Shown here: positions 1-5,811 of the stretch, piece by piece
Layout: each line of letters starts with the position of its first letter
Position numbering within the stretch: position 1 is the first letter of the stretch
DNA from: Candidatus Kuenenbacteria bacterium CG10_big_fil_rev_8_21_14_0_10_36_11
GTDB lineage: Bacteria > Patescibacteriota > Patescibacteriia > UBA2196
DNA length: 9,675 nt
Assembly: GCA_002778535.1 (NCBI GenBank)
Contig: PFBP01000055.1
Span: 1-9,675 of the forward strand
Direction: 5' to 3'
Notes under the pieces: model-generated
What the model was told of the DNA's origin: nothing
The model's database searches: none
Seen by the model: only the letters and a program-made list of their open reading frames with translations
Made by a program: the position numbers and the translations under genes

Positions 1-1
1 T

Positions 2-400
2 ATGGGTCTATTCAGCAGAAAACCAAAATCAGAAACTGATCAGAAAGCGGCTCCAGCCACGCCTGTTAAAGATGCGCCCAAAGAAATAAAAAAAGAAGAA
101 TTATCCAAAACCCATGGCCAAACTTATAAATATTTGCTAAAACCAGTGATGACGGAAAAATCAACTTTTTTGAGTTATAACAATCAATATATTTTTGAAG
201 TTTCGCCCCGGGCCAATAAAACTGAACTTAAAAAAGCTGTTGAAAATTTATATGGAGTAAAGCCAATTAAAATAAATATAATTAAAGAATTAGGTAAAAA
301 AGTTCGCCAAGGCCGAAGTTTTGGCAAAAAGAAAGATTGGAAAAAAGCAATTGTCATACTAAAAAAAGAAGATAAAATTGAAGTGTATAGCGGAGTGTAA
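2..400 (+). CDS. rplW: 50S ribosomal protein L23, with N-terminal extension
   Basis: L23 binds 23S rRNA domain III at the polypeptide exit and is the docking point for trigger factor, SRP and the translocon. The family core begins near residue 43 (YKYLLKPVMTEKS) and runs through VSPRANKTELKKAVENLYGV, a basic loop rich in Lys, Arg and Gly, and a final strand ending in KIEVYSGV. At 132 residues it is about 35-40 longer than the usual ~95. The excess is a charged, Ala/Pro/Lys-rich N-terminal tail (residues 1-41), probably disordered. The ATG at position 2 is the likely start because the only later in-frame ATG (codon 50) lies inside the conserved core. A start upstream of the window cannot be excluded, since only one base precedes it. 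The tail contains APATPVK (residues 17-23), also found in the S19 tail. It precedes rplB by 6 nt, the usual S10 operon order. Confidence 0.95.
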   Translation: MGLFSRKPKSETDQKAAPATPVKDAPKEIKKEELSKTHGQTYKYLLKPVMTEKSTFLSYNNQYIFEVSPRANKTELKKAVENLYGVKPIKINIIKELGKKVRQGRSFGKKKDWKKAIVILKKEDKIEVYSGV

Positions 401-406
401 AACATT

Positions 407-1237
407 ATGCCTTTAAAATCCTACAAACCCACGACTCCCGGCAGACGGCACACATCAGTGCTTGATTCTTCGGATTTAACAAAAAAGAAAAGAGAGAGAA
501 GTTTAGTAGTGGCTCTAAATAAATTTTCCGGCCGCAATAATCAGGGAAAAATCACGGTCAGACACCGCGGTGGCGGCGCTAAAAAAATTTACCGTTTAAT
601 TGATTTTAAACAACAAAAATATGGCCTGCCAGCTGTTGTCAAAGCTTTGGAATATGATCCTAACAGAAACGCCCGAATTGCTTTGATTGAATATGCTGAT
701 CACACAAAATCATATATTTTAGCAGCTGACGGCTTAAAAGTTAATGAGACTATTATGGCGTCTCAAAATAAAATTGAAGTCAAAATCAGCAATCGCATGC
801 CTTTGGCTTTTATACCTCAAGGACAAAATGTTTATAACATTGAATTGGAGCCTGGCAAAGGAGGCAAAATAGCCAGAAGCGCAGGCACACTTGTTGTGTT
901 GCAGAATGTGGAAGGTTATCATGCCCAATTAAAAATGCCTTCTGGAGAAATTCGCTTGGTAAAAAAAGAATGCGCGGCTTCAATTGGACAGGTGTCTAAC
1001 ATAGATGCTAAACTAGTGCGCATTGGCAAAGCCGGCCGCATGCGCCATAAAGGCATTAAACCAACTGTCAGGGGCAAAGCGATGAATCCAGTTGATCACC
1101 CGCATGGCGGCGGCGAAGGCAAACATCCGATTGGCATGAAATATCCGAAAACTTTATGGGGCAAACACGCCCTTGGTGTGAAGACAAGAAAAAATAAATG
1201 GACAGATAAATTAATTTTAAAAAGAAGAAAGAAGTAA
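407..1237 (+). CDS. rplB: 50S ribosomal protein L2
   Basis: L2 is a primary 23S rRNA binder needed for subunit association and for the peptidyl-transferase centre. At 276 residues it has the normal family length. Visible hallmarks are KSYKPTTPGRRHTSV at the N-terminus, GRNNQGKITVRHRGGGAKK (residues 42-60), YDPNRNARIALI (83-94), GTLVVLQ (160-166), and the nearly invariant NPVDHPHGGGEGKHPIG at 227-243, which carries the His placed near the catalytic centre. The basic C-terminus ends in KLILKRRKK. The start is supported by a GGAG at 392-395, one of the few Shine-Dalgarno-like motifs in this window, about 11 nt from the ATG and inside the end of rplW. It lies 4 nt upstream of rpsS. Confidence 0.98.
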   Translation: MPLKSYKPTTPGRRHTSVLDSSDLTKKKRERSLVVALNKFSGRNNQGKITVRHRGGGAKKIYRLIDFKQQKYGLPAVVKALEYDPNRNARIALIEYADHTKSYILAADGLKVNETIMASQNKIEVKISNRMPLAFIPQGQNVYNIELEPGKGGKIARSAGTLVVLQNVEGYHAQLKMPSGEIRLVKKECAASIGQVSNIDAKLVRIGKAGRMRHKGIKPTVRGKAMNPVDHPHGGGEGKHPIGMKYPKTLWGKHALGVKTRKNKWTDKLILKRRKK

Positions 1238-1241
1238 ATAT

Positions 1242-1583
1242 ATGTCTCGCAGTTTAAAAAAAGGCCCTTATGTTGATGAAAGACTCCTAAAAAAGATAGG
1301 GCAGCTTAAAGTTGGTGATAAAACAATCATCAAAACTTGGGCCAGGAGATCGGTTATCACGCCTCAAATGGTTGGCTTCATTTTTGGTATTCATAATGGT
1401 AAAACTCATGTGCCAGTTTCAATAGTAGAAAACATGGTTGGGCACAAATTAGGCGAGTTTTCTCATACCAGAAAATTCATTAAACATGGCGGTAAGATGC
1501 AAAGAGACATAGAAAAAGGCGGCACTACTCCTGTGGCACCATTAGCCACCGCGCCAGCACCGGCAACACCAGTTAAAAAATAA
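1242..1583 (+). CDS. rpsS: 30S ribosomal protein S19, with Ala/Pro-rich C-terminal tail
   Basis: S19 sits in the 30S head, pairs with S13 and contacts the A-site finger of the large subunit. The opening SRSLKKGPYVDERLLKKI, the central KTWARRSVITPQMVGF, and the signature GHKLGEFSHTRKFIKHGG (residues 67-84) are canonical. The protein has 113 residues against about 90-95 in most bacteria. The extra ~20 residues form a low-complexity tail rich in Ala, Pro and Thr (from about residue 94), which contains APATPVK at 106-112. The upstream GAAG-type purines overlap the end of rplB and make at best a weak ribosome binding site. It is followed by rplV after 2 nt. Confidence 0.97.
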   Translation: MSRSLKKGPYVDERLLKKIGQLKVGDKTIIKTWARRSVITPQMVGFIFGIHNGKTHVPVSIVENMVGHKLGEFSHTRKFIKHGGKMQRDIEKGGTTPVAPLATAPAPATPVKK

Positions 1584-1585
1584 TT

Positions 1586-2194
1586 ATGATTATAGCTAAA
1601 CTTAATAACTTAAGAATCGCTCCCAGGAAAACACGCCTCATTGTTGATTTAATCCGAGGCTTAAATGTTTCTGTGGCTGAAAGCCAATTAAAAAATATGG
1701 CCCAAAAATCAGCGCGGCCAATTCTTAAATTATTAAATAGCGCAGTCGCTAATGCTGAGAATAATTTTAAATTAAAAAAAGACAATCTCTATATTAAAGA
1801 AATATTTGTTGATGAAGGAGCGCCTTTAAAAAGATGGATGCCCAAAGCCTATGGCCGGGCAAGCCAAATTCTGAAAAAAAGTTCGCACATCACCATTAAA
1901 TTGGAAGAAAAAATAAAAACCTTAAAAGTGGCAGAAAAAATAATTAAAGAAAAAAATAAATCTGATGTAAAAATTGTCAGCTCGCTTGATGAGATAAAAA
2001 AAGAAAACAAGCAGGAAAAAATTACATTAGAAATAAATAAAAAAGAAGGCGAGGATCATGAGCCAGTTAAAAAAGATGTCAAGGATTTAAGCCTTAAAAA
2101 CACCGGTTCAAAAAAAGCGGCCGCGCGGGCCGACAGGCCGGGCCATAAAAAATTCGGGGAAATTAAAAAATTATTTCAAAGAAAAACTATTTAA
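1586..2194 (+). CDS. rplV: 50S ribosomal protein L22, with ~90-residue C-terminal extension
   Basis: L22 binds 23S rRNA, and its long beta-hairpin lines the narrowest part of the exit tunnel. The core occupies residues 1-108: LRIAPRKTRLIVDLIRG (9-25), the helix with LLNSAVANAENN, and the tunnel hairpin APLKRWMPKAYGRASQILKKSSHITI (79-104), close to family consensus. The usual length is about 110; this protein has 202. The added segment is highly charged (Lys/Glu), largely helical in character up to about residue 150, and ends in a basic stretch with KKLFQRKTI. Within it, positions 2117-2144 form a GC-rich island encoding an Ala/Arg/Pro-rich patch (about residues 178-187). The core is certain and the tail is in frame with no alternative stop. 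No Shine-Dalgarno is visible before the ATG. Its stop is 6 nt upstream of a structured repeat element rather than directly against rpsC. Confidence 0.95.
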   Translation: MIIAKLNNLRIAPRKTRLIVDLIRGLNVSVAESQLKNMAQKSARPILKLLNSAVANAENNFKLKKDNLYIKEIFVDEGAPLKRWMPKAYGRASQILKKSSHITIKLEEKIKTLKVAEKIIKEKNKSDVKIVSSLDEIKKENKQEKITLEINKKEGEDHEPVKKDVKDLSLKNTGSKKAAARADRPGHKKFGEIKKLFQRKTI

Positions 2195-2200
2195 AAAAAT

Positions 2201-2337
2201 TGTCATCCCCACCCCGTATCGCAATACGGGGTAAACTCCAGCGAGGATCTCGTGGATATAAACACAAAAATATTTCTGTGAGTACTGGGATTCCCGCTGG
2301 AGCCTGCCCCCAACTTTGATTGGGGACGGGAATGACA
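2201..2337 (+). repeat. Structured repeat element, copy 1 (MITE/REP-like), inside the ribosomal operon
   Basis: The element is bounded by imperfect terminal inverted repeats, TGTCATCCC (2201-2209) and GGGAATGACA (2328-2337). Inside are a perfect 9-bp hairpin (2211-2219 with 2224-2232, loop CGCA), a long-range pair CTCCAGCG/CGCTGGAG (2236-2243 with 2295-2302), and a 3' hairpin CCCCAA/TTGGGG (2308-2313 with 2320-2325). That 3' hairpin is enclosed by an alternative pair ATTCCCG/CGGGAAT (2290-2296 with 2327-2333). A core at 2241-2292 matches the second copy at 9154-9204 at about four of five positions. It encodes no credible protein and no T-tract follows the stems, so it does not look like a terminator. 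No clear target-site duplication was found. It separates rplV from rpsC, which are normally adjacent. The orientation given is arbitrary. Confidence 0.85.
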
Positions 2338-2344
2338 CAAGACT

Positions 2345-2995
2345 ATGGGTCACAAAGTATCTCCTAAAGTATTCAGATTAGGTTTAAGCGAAGACTGGGA
2401 TTCGCGCTGGTTTAAAAGTGGAAAAATTTATCAGCAATATCTTAAAGAAGATACGGTGATTAGAAAATATTTGTTAAACAAACTGAAAGATTCTGGGATA
2501 GAAAAAATTATTATTGAGCGTTCTCCTGATAGCTTAATCATTACGGTCAATTCTTCCAAACCAGGCATGATTATCGGGCGCGGCGGCAGTATGATTGAAG
2601 AGATTAAAAAATACATCCAGAAAAAAATCACTAAAAACACCAGTGCCAGTAAAATAAAAATGCAAATTAACATTAAAGAAGTGAATCGGCCGCAACTTTC
2701 AGCGCCCATTATCGCGCAAAATATGGCCACTGACTTGGAAAAAAGAATCCCTTTCCGGCGCGCCATGAAAAGAAATATAGAATCAATTATGAAAGCCGGG
2801 GCTGAGGGCGTAAAAATTATTTGTTCCGGCCGCCTGGACGGAGCTGAAATTGCCAGACGCGAAACCATTGTTCAAGGAAAAATTCCTCTGCACACAATCC
2901 GCGCCAATATTGATTATGGTTTAGCCACTGCTTTTACAACTTATGGCACAGTCGGCGTTAAGGTCTGGATTTATAAAGGCGAGATGTTTAATTAA
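2345..2995 (+). CDS. rpsC: 30S ribosomal protein S3
   Basis: S3 lies in the 30S head at the mRNA entry channel. It has an N-terminal KH-type RNA-binding domain and a C-terminal domain. The start MGHKVSP is canonical and fixes the ATG. The KH loop GRGGS follows PGMIIG at residues 73-82. The conserved VNRPQLSAPIIAQNMATDLEKRIPFRRAMKR (113-143) and the C-terminal SGRLDGAEIARRE (161-173) and TTYGTVGVKVWIYKGE (198-213) are all present. At 216 residues it lacks the long acidic or basic tail seen in some species. The gene begins 7 nt after the right terminal repeat of the inserted element. The nearest purine run, GGGA in that terminal repeat, is 13 nt away, too far for a standard Shine-Dalgarno, so initiation here is probably leader-independent or coupled. 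Confidence 0.97.
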   Translation: MGHKVSPKVFRLGLSEDWDSRWFKSGKIYQQYLKEDTVIRKYLLNKLKDSGIEKIIIERSPDSLIITVNSSKPGMIIGRGGSMIEEIKKYIQKKITKNTSASKIKMQINIKEVNRPQLSAPIIAQNMATDLEKRIPFRRAMKRNIESIMKAGAEGVKIICSGRLDGAEIARRETIVQGKIPLHTIRANIDYGLATAFTTYGTVGVKVWIYKGEMFN

Positions 2996-2999
2996 ATTT

Positions 3000-3028
3000 A
3001 ATTTTGAATTTTGATTTTTTAATTTTGA
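3000..3028. repeat. Three AT-rich octamer repeats AATTTTGA in the rpsC-rplP gap
   Basis: The 43-nt gap between rpsC and rplP contains AATTTTGA at 3000-3007, 3007-3014 (sharing one base) and 3021-3028. The rest of the gap is also almost entirely A and T. It contains no Shine-Dalgarno and no convincing -10/-35 pair. It may be simple-sequence drift or a small piece of a dispersed AT-rich repeat; the sequence alone does not decide. Confidence 0.5.
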
Positions 3029-3038
3029 GTTTATCTAT

Positions 3039-3449
3039 ATGTTATTCCCTAAAAAAGTCAAACACAGAAAATGGCATAAATCAGCTGGCACTTCAGGCAG
3101 TTTGGCTTCACGCTTAAATAAAATCAGTTTTGGTTCTTTTGCTCTTAAAGCCATGTCCAATGCCTGGATAACAGCCAGACAAATTGAGGCGGCCAGAAGG
3201 GTAATGGTGCGCTATATTAGAAAAGGCGGCAAAATTTGGGTCAGAATTTTTCCAGACAAACCAGTGACTATTAAAGGCTCGGAAACTCCTATGGGCAAAG
3301 GCAAAGGCGCAGTTGATCATTATGTCTGCAATATTACGCCAGGCACAATTTTAATAGAAATTGATGGTATTCCAGAAGCGCAAGCTAAAGAAGCTTTAAA
3401 AATGGCTGGCTATAAGTTTGCGGTCAAAACCAAAGTGATAAAAAAATGA
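3039..3449 (+). CDS. rplP: 50S ribosomal protein L16
   Basis: L16 organises the A-tRNA site of the large subunit next to the peptidyl-transferase centre. Consensus segments are MLFPKKVKHRKWHK, ISFGSFALKAM (residues 29-39), ITARQIEAARRVMVR (44-58), KIWVRIFPDKP (65-75) and MGKGKGAVDHYV (85-96). The length of 136 residues is normal. The residue just before MGKGKG is Pro84, where Escherichia coli has the hydroxylated Arg81. The stop is TGA at 3447-3449, at the family-expected end. If UGA were read as Gly, the frame would run on for only a short nonsense tail. The GAGG formed at this stop serves rpmC. Confidence 0.97.
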   Translation: MLFPKKVKHRKWHKSAGTSGSLASRLNKISFGSFALKAMSNAWITARQIEAARRVMVRYIRKGGKIWVRIFPDKPVTIKGSETPMGKGKGAVDHYVCNITPGTILIEIDGIPEAQAKEALKMAGYKFAVKTKVIKK

Positions 3450-3462
3450 GGACAAAAAAATT

Positions 3463-3675
3463 ATGAACATGAAAGAACTTAAATTAAAATCAGATAATGA
3501 ATTAAAAACACTGCTCGCTGAATCAAGAGATAATTGGCGTGAAATGCGTTTTAAAGTGGCTCAAAGGCAATTAAAAAATGTCAGAGATATTAGAGTTGTT
3601 AAAAAAACGATTGCCCAAATTTTAACTCTCTTAAAACAAAGAACTAATCTGAATATAAATACTAAAAATATATGA
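3463..3675 (+). CDS. rpmC: 50S ribosomal protein L29
   Basis: L29 is a small two-helix protein next to L23 at the exit tunnel. The pattern MKELKLKSDNELKTLLAE, then FKVAQRQLKNVRDIRVVKKTIAQILTLLKQR, matches the family (the QLKN-x-R-x-IR-x-VKK-x-IA signature at residues 36-51). It has 70 residues, within the usual 60-75. A GAGGA at 3448-3452 sits 10 nt before the ATG at 3463 and 16 nt before the alternative ATG at 3469, so the first start is preferred. It is preceded by T, like every other start here. The C-terminal ten residues (Asn/Thr-rich) are not conserved. Its TGA stop overlaps the rpsQ start as ATGA. Confidence 0.95.
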   Translation: MNMKELKLKSDNELKTLLAESRDNWREMRFKVAQRQLKNVRDIRVVKKTIAQILTLLKQRTNLNINTKNI

Positions 3676-3917
3676 AAGCTGAACAAAACAAAAAAATAGT
3701 CAAAACCTTTACAGGTGTGGTGGTTTCTGATAAAATGGCCAAAACCATTGTGGTTAAGGTTGAAAGGACAAAAATAAATCCCCGTTATCAAAAAAGATAC
3801 AAAGTTTCCAAAAAATATAAAGTTCATGATGAAACGAAAAAATATAAAATAGGGGATAGGGTGAGTTTTATTGAATGCCGGCCAATTTCTAAAGAAAAGA
3901 GATGGCGCGTTGTGTAA
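3672..3917 (+). CDS. rpsQ: 30S ribosomal protein S17
   Basis: S17 is an OB-fold primary binder of 16S rRNA needed early in 30S assembly. The pattern FTGVVVSDKMAKTIVVKVER (residues 13-32), YKVSKKYKVHDE (43-54), and GDRVSFIECRPISKEKRWRVV (61-81) is canonical. The length of 81 residues is typical. The start overlaps the rpmC stop in an ATGA, suggesting translational coupling, and no Shine-Dalgarno is visible. A 19-nt AT-rich gap leads to rplN. Confidence 0.97.
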   Translation: MKAEQNKKIVKTFTGVVVSDKMAKTIVVKVERTKINPRYQKRYKVSKKYKVHDETKKYKIGDRVSFIECRPISKEKRWRVV

Positions 3918-3936
3918 ATTGAAATAAATTAAAAAT

Positions 3937-4308
3937 ATGCTGCAACTACGTTCAATGCTTAATTCGGCTGATAATACTGGCGCTAAAAAGCTCCAGCTGA
4001 TTCATATTGCCGGCAGTCACGGGCAAAGATTTGCTCATATAGGTGAAATTATTGTTTGCGCCATCAAAGAATCCGCGCCCCATTCCCAAGTTAAAAAAGG
4101 CGACGTGGTTAAAGCTGTGATTGTCCGCACAAAAAAAGAAGTAAGACGTCCATCAGGCATTTATATCCGTTTTGATGATAACGCCGCGGTCATTATTGAT
4201 CCAAAAACAAAAGAACCTAAAGGCACGAGAATCTTAGGACCAGTGGCCAGAGAATTGCGGGCCAGAGGGTTCATGAAAATAATTTCTTTGGCACCAGAGG
4301 TATTATGA
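3937..4308 (+). CDS. rplN: 50S ribosomal protein L14
   Basis: L14 lies at the subunit interface and contributes to bridges with 16S rRNA; in many bacteria it is also the binding site of the silencing factor RsfS. Motifs are ADNTGAKKLQ (residues 11-20), VKKGDVVKAVIVRTKKEVRRPSG (52-74), IRFDDNAAVII (77-87), and GTRILGPVARELRARGFMKIISLAPEVL (96-123), which is the standard C-terminus. The length of 123 matches the family. The TGA stop overlaps the rplX start (ATGA). No Shine-Dalgarno is apparent upstream. Confidence 0.98.
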   Translation: MLQLRSMLNSADNTGAKKLQLIHIAGSHGQRFAHIGEIIVCAIKESAPHSQVKKGDVVKAVIVRTKKEVRRPSGIYIRFDDNAAVIIDPKTKEPKGTRILGPVARELRARGFMKIISLAPEVL

Positions 4309-4640
4309 AAATAAAAAAGAATGACCAAGTAAAAATAATGGCTGGCAAAGACAGAGGAAAATCTGGCAGAATTTTGCAAGTGCTGAAAAATAATCCAGAA
4401 AAAATTCGCGTTGTGGTTGAAGGTTTAAATTTAAAATTTAAACACTTAAAGCCAAAGCGAGGCAATGAAAAAGGCCAGCGGATTATGTTCCCGGCGCCTT
4501 TAAACAGCGCCAATGTCCAGCTCATTTGCCCGAAATGCGGCCAAACCGCGAGAATCGGTTATAAAATATTTGAAAATAGAAACGAATTAACCAGAGAAAA
4601 AAAACAAAGAATTTGCAAAAAATGCCAGGCAGTTATTTAA
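4305..4640 (+). CDS. rplX: 50S ribosomal protein L24, zinc-ribbon type
   Basis: L24 starts 50S assembly and lies at the tunnel exit. The N-terminal KOW domain is clear: MKIKKNDQVKIMAGKDRGKSGRIL, then RVVVEGLNLKFKHLKP (residues 36-50). The SNVxL-like segment is NSANVQLICP. The C-terminal part holds two CxxC knuckles, Cys75/Cys78 and Cys104/Cys107, the arrangement that usually binds zinc in L24. The length of 111 residues is normal. An AGAGG at 4296-4300 sits only 4 nt before the ATG, tight for a standard Shine-Dalgarno; initiation is more likely coupled through the ATGA overlap with rplN. Confidence 0.97.
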   Translation: MKIKKNDQVKIMAGKDRGKSGRILQVLKNNPEKIRVVVEGLNLKFKHLKPKRGNEKGQRIMFPAPLNSANVQLICPKCGQTARIGYKIFENRNELTREKKQRICKKCQAVI

Positions 4641-4644
4641 TCAT

Positions 4645-5184
4645 ATGAACAGACTTAAGAAAAAATATTTTGAAGAAGTTGTGCCTCTGATGCAGGCAGA
4701 GTTTGGTTATAAAAATAAAATGGCTGTGCCAAAACTTTTAAAAGCCACTATCAATGCAGGTATTTCAGCCAATAAAAAAGATGACAAATATCAAGATCTA
4801 ATCATAAAAACATTAACCAGAATTTCCGGACAAAAACCAGTTTTGACTCTGGCGCGCAAAGCCATTTCCGCGTTTAAAATAAGAGAAGGCAATGTGGTCG
4901 GCGCCAAAGTGACTATTCGGGGCGAACGCTTGTTTGATTTCGTGGATAAGTTAATTAACATCACTTTGCCACGCGTCCGTGATTTCCGGGGTCTTAAGCC
5001 AAGCTTAATTGATAAAACAGGCAATCTAAACTTAGGTTTCAAAGAACATATTGCTTTTGCTGAAATTGATTCTTCAGAAATTGAGGCTTTGCACGGCCTT
5101 GAAGTGGCTATCACCACTTCAGCCAAAAATCAAAAAGTCGGTTATCAATTATTTAAATTATTAGGTTTTCCTTTCCAAAAATAA
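4645..5184 (+). CDS. rplE: 50S ribosomal protein L5
   Basis: L5 binds 5S rRNA in the central protuberance and contacts S13 and the P-site tRNA. Diagnostic segments are KLLKATINAGI (residues 30-40), ISGQKPVLTLARKAISAFKIREG (60-82), GAKVTIRGERLFDFVDKLINITLPRVRDFRGL (86-117) and GFKEHIAFAEID (131-142). The length of 179 is standard. The start ATG sits in the short AT-rich gap after rplX, without a Shine-Dalgarno. I looked around this start for the kind of structured S8-binding site that regulates spc expression in Escherichia coli and did not see an obvious match. Confidence 0.98.
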   Translation: MNRLKKKYFEEVVPLMQAEFGYKNKMAVPKLLKATINAGISANKKDDKYQDLIIKTLTRISGQKPVLTLARKAISAFKIREGNVVGAKVTIRGERLFDFVDKLINITLPRVRDFRGLKPSLIDKTGNLNLGFKEHIAFAEIDSSEIEALHGLEVAITTSAKNQKVGYQLFKLLGFPFQK

Positions 5185-5190
5185 TTTTAT

Positions 5191-5376
5191 ATGGCTACTG
5201 AAGCTCAAATTGCTAAATCAAAGAAAAAACCAAAATTCTCCACCCGCCTGGTGAGGCGTTGTTGGCATTGCGGACGGCACCACGGCTTTATCAGAGATTT
5301 TGGCATCTGCCGGATATGTTTCCGCGAATTAGCTAATAAAGGCCAAATGCCAGGCATTAAAAAATCATCTTGGTAA
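5191..5376 (+). CDS. rpsZ: 30S ribosomal protein S14, zinc-binding (type Z)
   Basis: S14 sits in the 30S head beside S3, S10 and S19. At 61 residues this is the short zinc-ribbon form, not the ~100-residue zinc-free form. The zinc ligands are Cys24/Cys27 (CWHC) and Cys40/Cys43 (CRIC), followed by FRELANKGQMPGIKKSSW, the canonical C-terminus ending in Trp. The N-terminal 15 residues are Lys-rich. It lies 6 nt after rplE and 7 nt before rpsH, the standard spc position. No Shine-Dalgarno is visible. The gene is often annotated rpsN. Confidence 0.97.
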   Translation: MATEAQIAKSKKKPKFSTRLVRRCWHCGRHHGFIRDFGICRICFRELANKGQMPGIKKSSW

Positions 5377-5383
5377 AAATTAT

Positions 5384-5806
5384 ATGCATACAGATCCAAT
5401 CGCTGACATGTTAACCAGAATCAGAAACGCTCAGTTAGTTAAAAAAACTGAAGTGGTTTTGCCGTATTCAAATTTTAAATTTAATCTAGCCACGATTCTT
5501 TCTCTTAATCAATGGGTTGGAAAAATAGAAATTCTGGAACCTGAAACAGGCGGGAAAAAAAATCCCGAAACATCTAAATTCAAACAAATTAAAATGGAAT
5601 TATTATACGAAAATAAAGCGCCCAAAATCACAGCCATCAACAGAATCTCAAAGCCGGGCCGGCGCGTCTACGCCACTCACGATAATCTGCCTGTTGTGCG
5701 CAATAATTTTGGTCTGGCCATTCTTTCCACGCCAAAAGGAATTTTAACCAATAAAGAAGCTAAAAAAAATGGCGTGGGCGGCGAAGTAATTTGTGAAATT
5801 TATTAA
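5384..5806 (+). CDS. rpsH: 30S ribosomal protein S8
   Basis: S8 binds the central domain of 16S rRNA and is the translational repressor of spc operons in some bacteria. MHTDPIADMLTRIRNAQ fixes the start. The C-terminal domain shows ISKPGRRVYATHDNLP (residues 88-103), the STPKG turn (115-119) and GVGGEVICEIY (130-140), corresponding to the usual GxGGExLCxVW ending. It has 140 residues, slightly longer than the ~130 average, owing to a Gly/Lys-rich insertion around residues 54-66 between the two domains. The upstream gap has no Shine-Dalgarno. Confidence 0.97.
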   Translation: MHTDPIADMLTRIRNAQLVKKTEVVLPYSNFKFNLATILSLNQWVGKIEILEPETGGKKNPETSKFKQIKMELLYENKAPKITAINRISKPGRRVYATHDNLPVVRNNFGLAILSTPKGILTNKEAKKNGVGGEVICEIY

Positions 5807-5811
5807 AATAT

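Noticed and set aside
148..150. Shorter L23 starting at codon 50.
   Set aside because: This ATG lies inside the conserved core motif (KPVMTEKS), so a start here would delete the first conserved strand.
184..405. Many open frames on the minus strand and in other plus-strand frames (for example 184-405, 2431-2868, 4791-5126, 5760-6083, 7435-7797, 8642-8884).
   Set aside because: Each lies opposite or inside a clearly recognised ribosomal protein or secY gene, shows no family motif, and has compositionally odd translations (Phe/Leu/Ile/Ser-rich), as expected for antisense of Lys-rich genes.
2201..2340. The hairpins between rplV and rpsC as a transcription terminator or as an internal promoter for rpsC.
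   Set aside because: No T-tract follows any stem, and I could not find a -10/-35 pair with acceptable spacing before rpsC.
3469..3471. Alternative L29 start at the second ATG.
   Set aside because: The GAGGA at 3448-3452 is 10 nt from the first ATG but 16 nt from the second, and the first ATG has the T at -1 shared by all other starts.
3447..4308. Possible UGA recoding to glycine (Gracilibacteria/SR1 code).
   Set aside because: TGA ends rplP, rpmC, rplN and rplO exactly at family-typical C-termini (for example LAPEVL in L14), and no in-frame TGA occurs within any gene.
4610..4680. S8-binding autoregulatory structure at the start of rplE, as known from the E. coli spc operon.
   Set aside because: I saw no stem-loop resembling the S8 target around the rplE start; the region is AT-rich and weakly structured.
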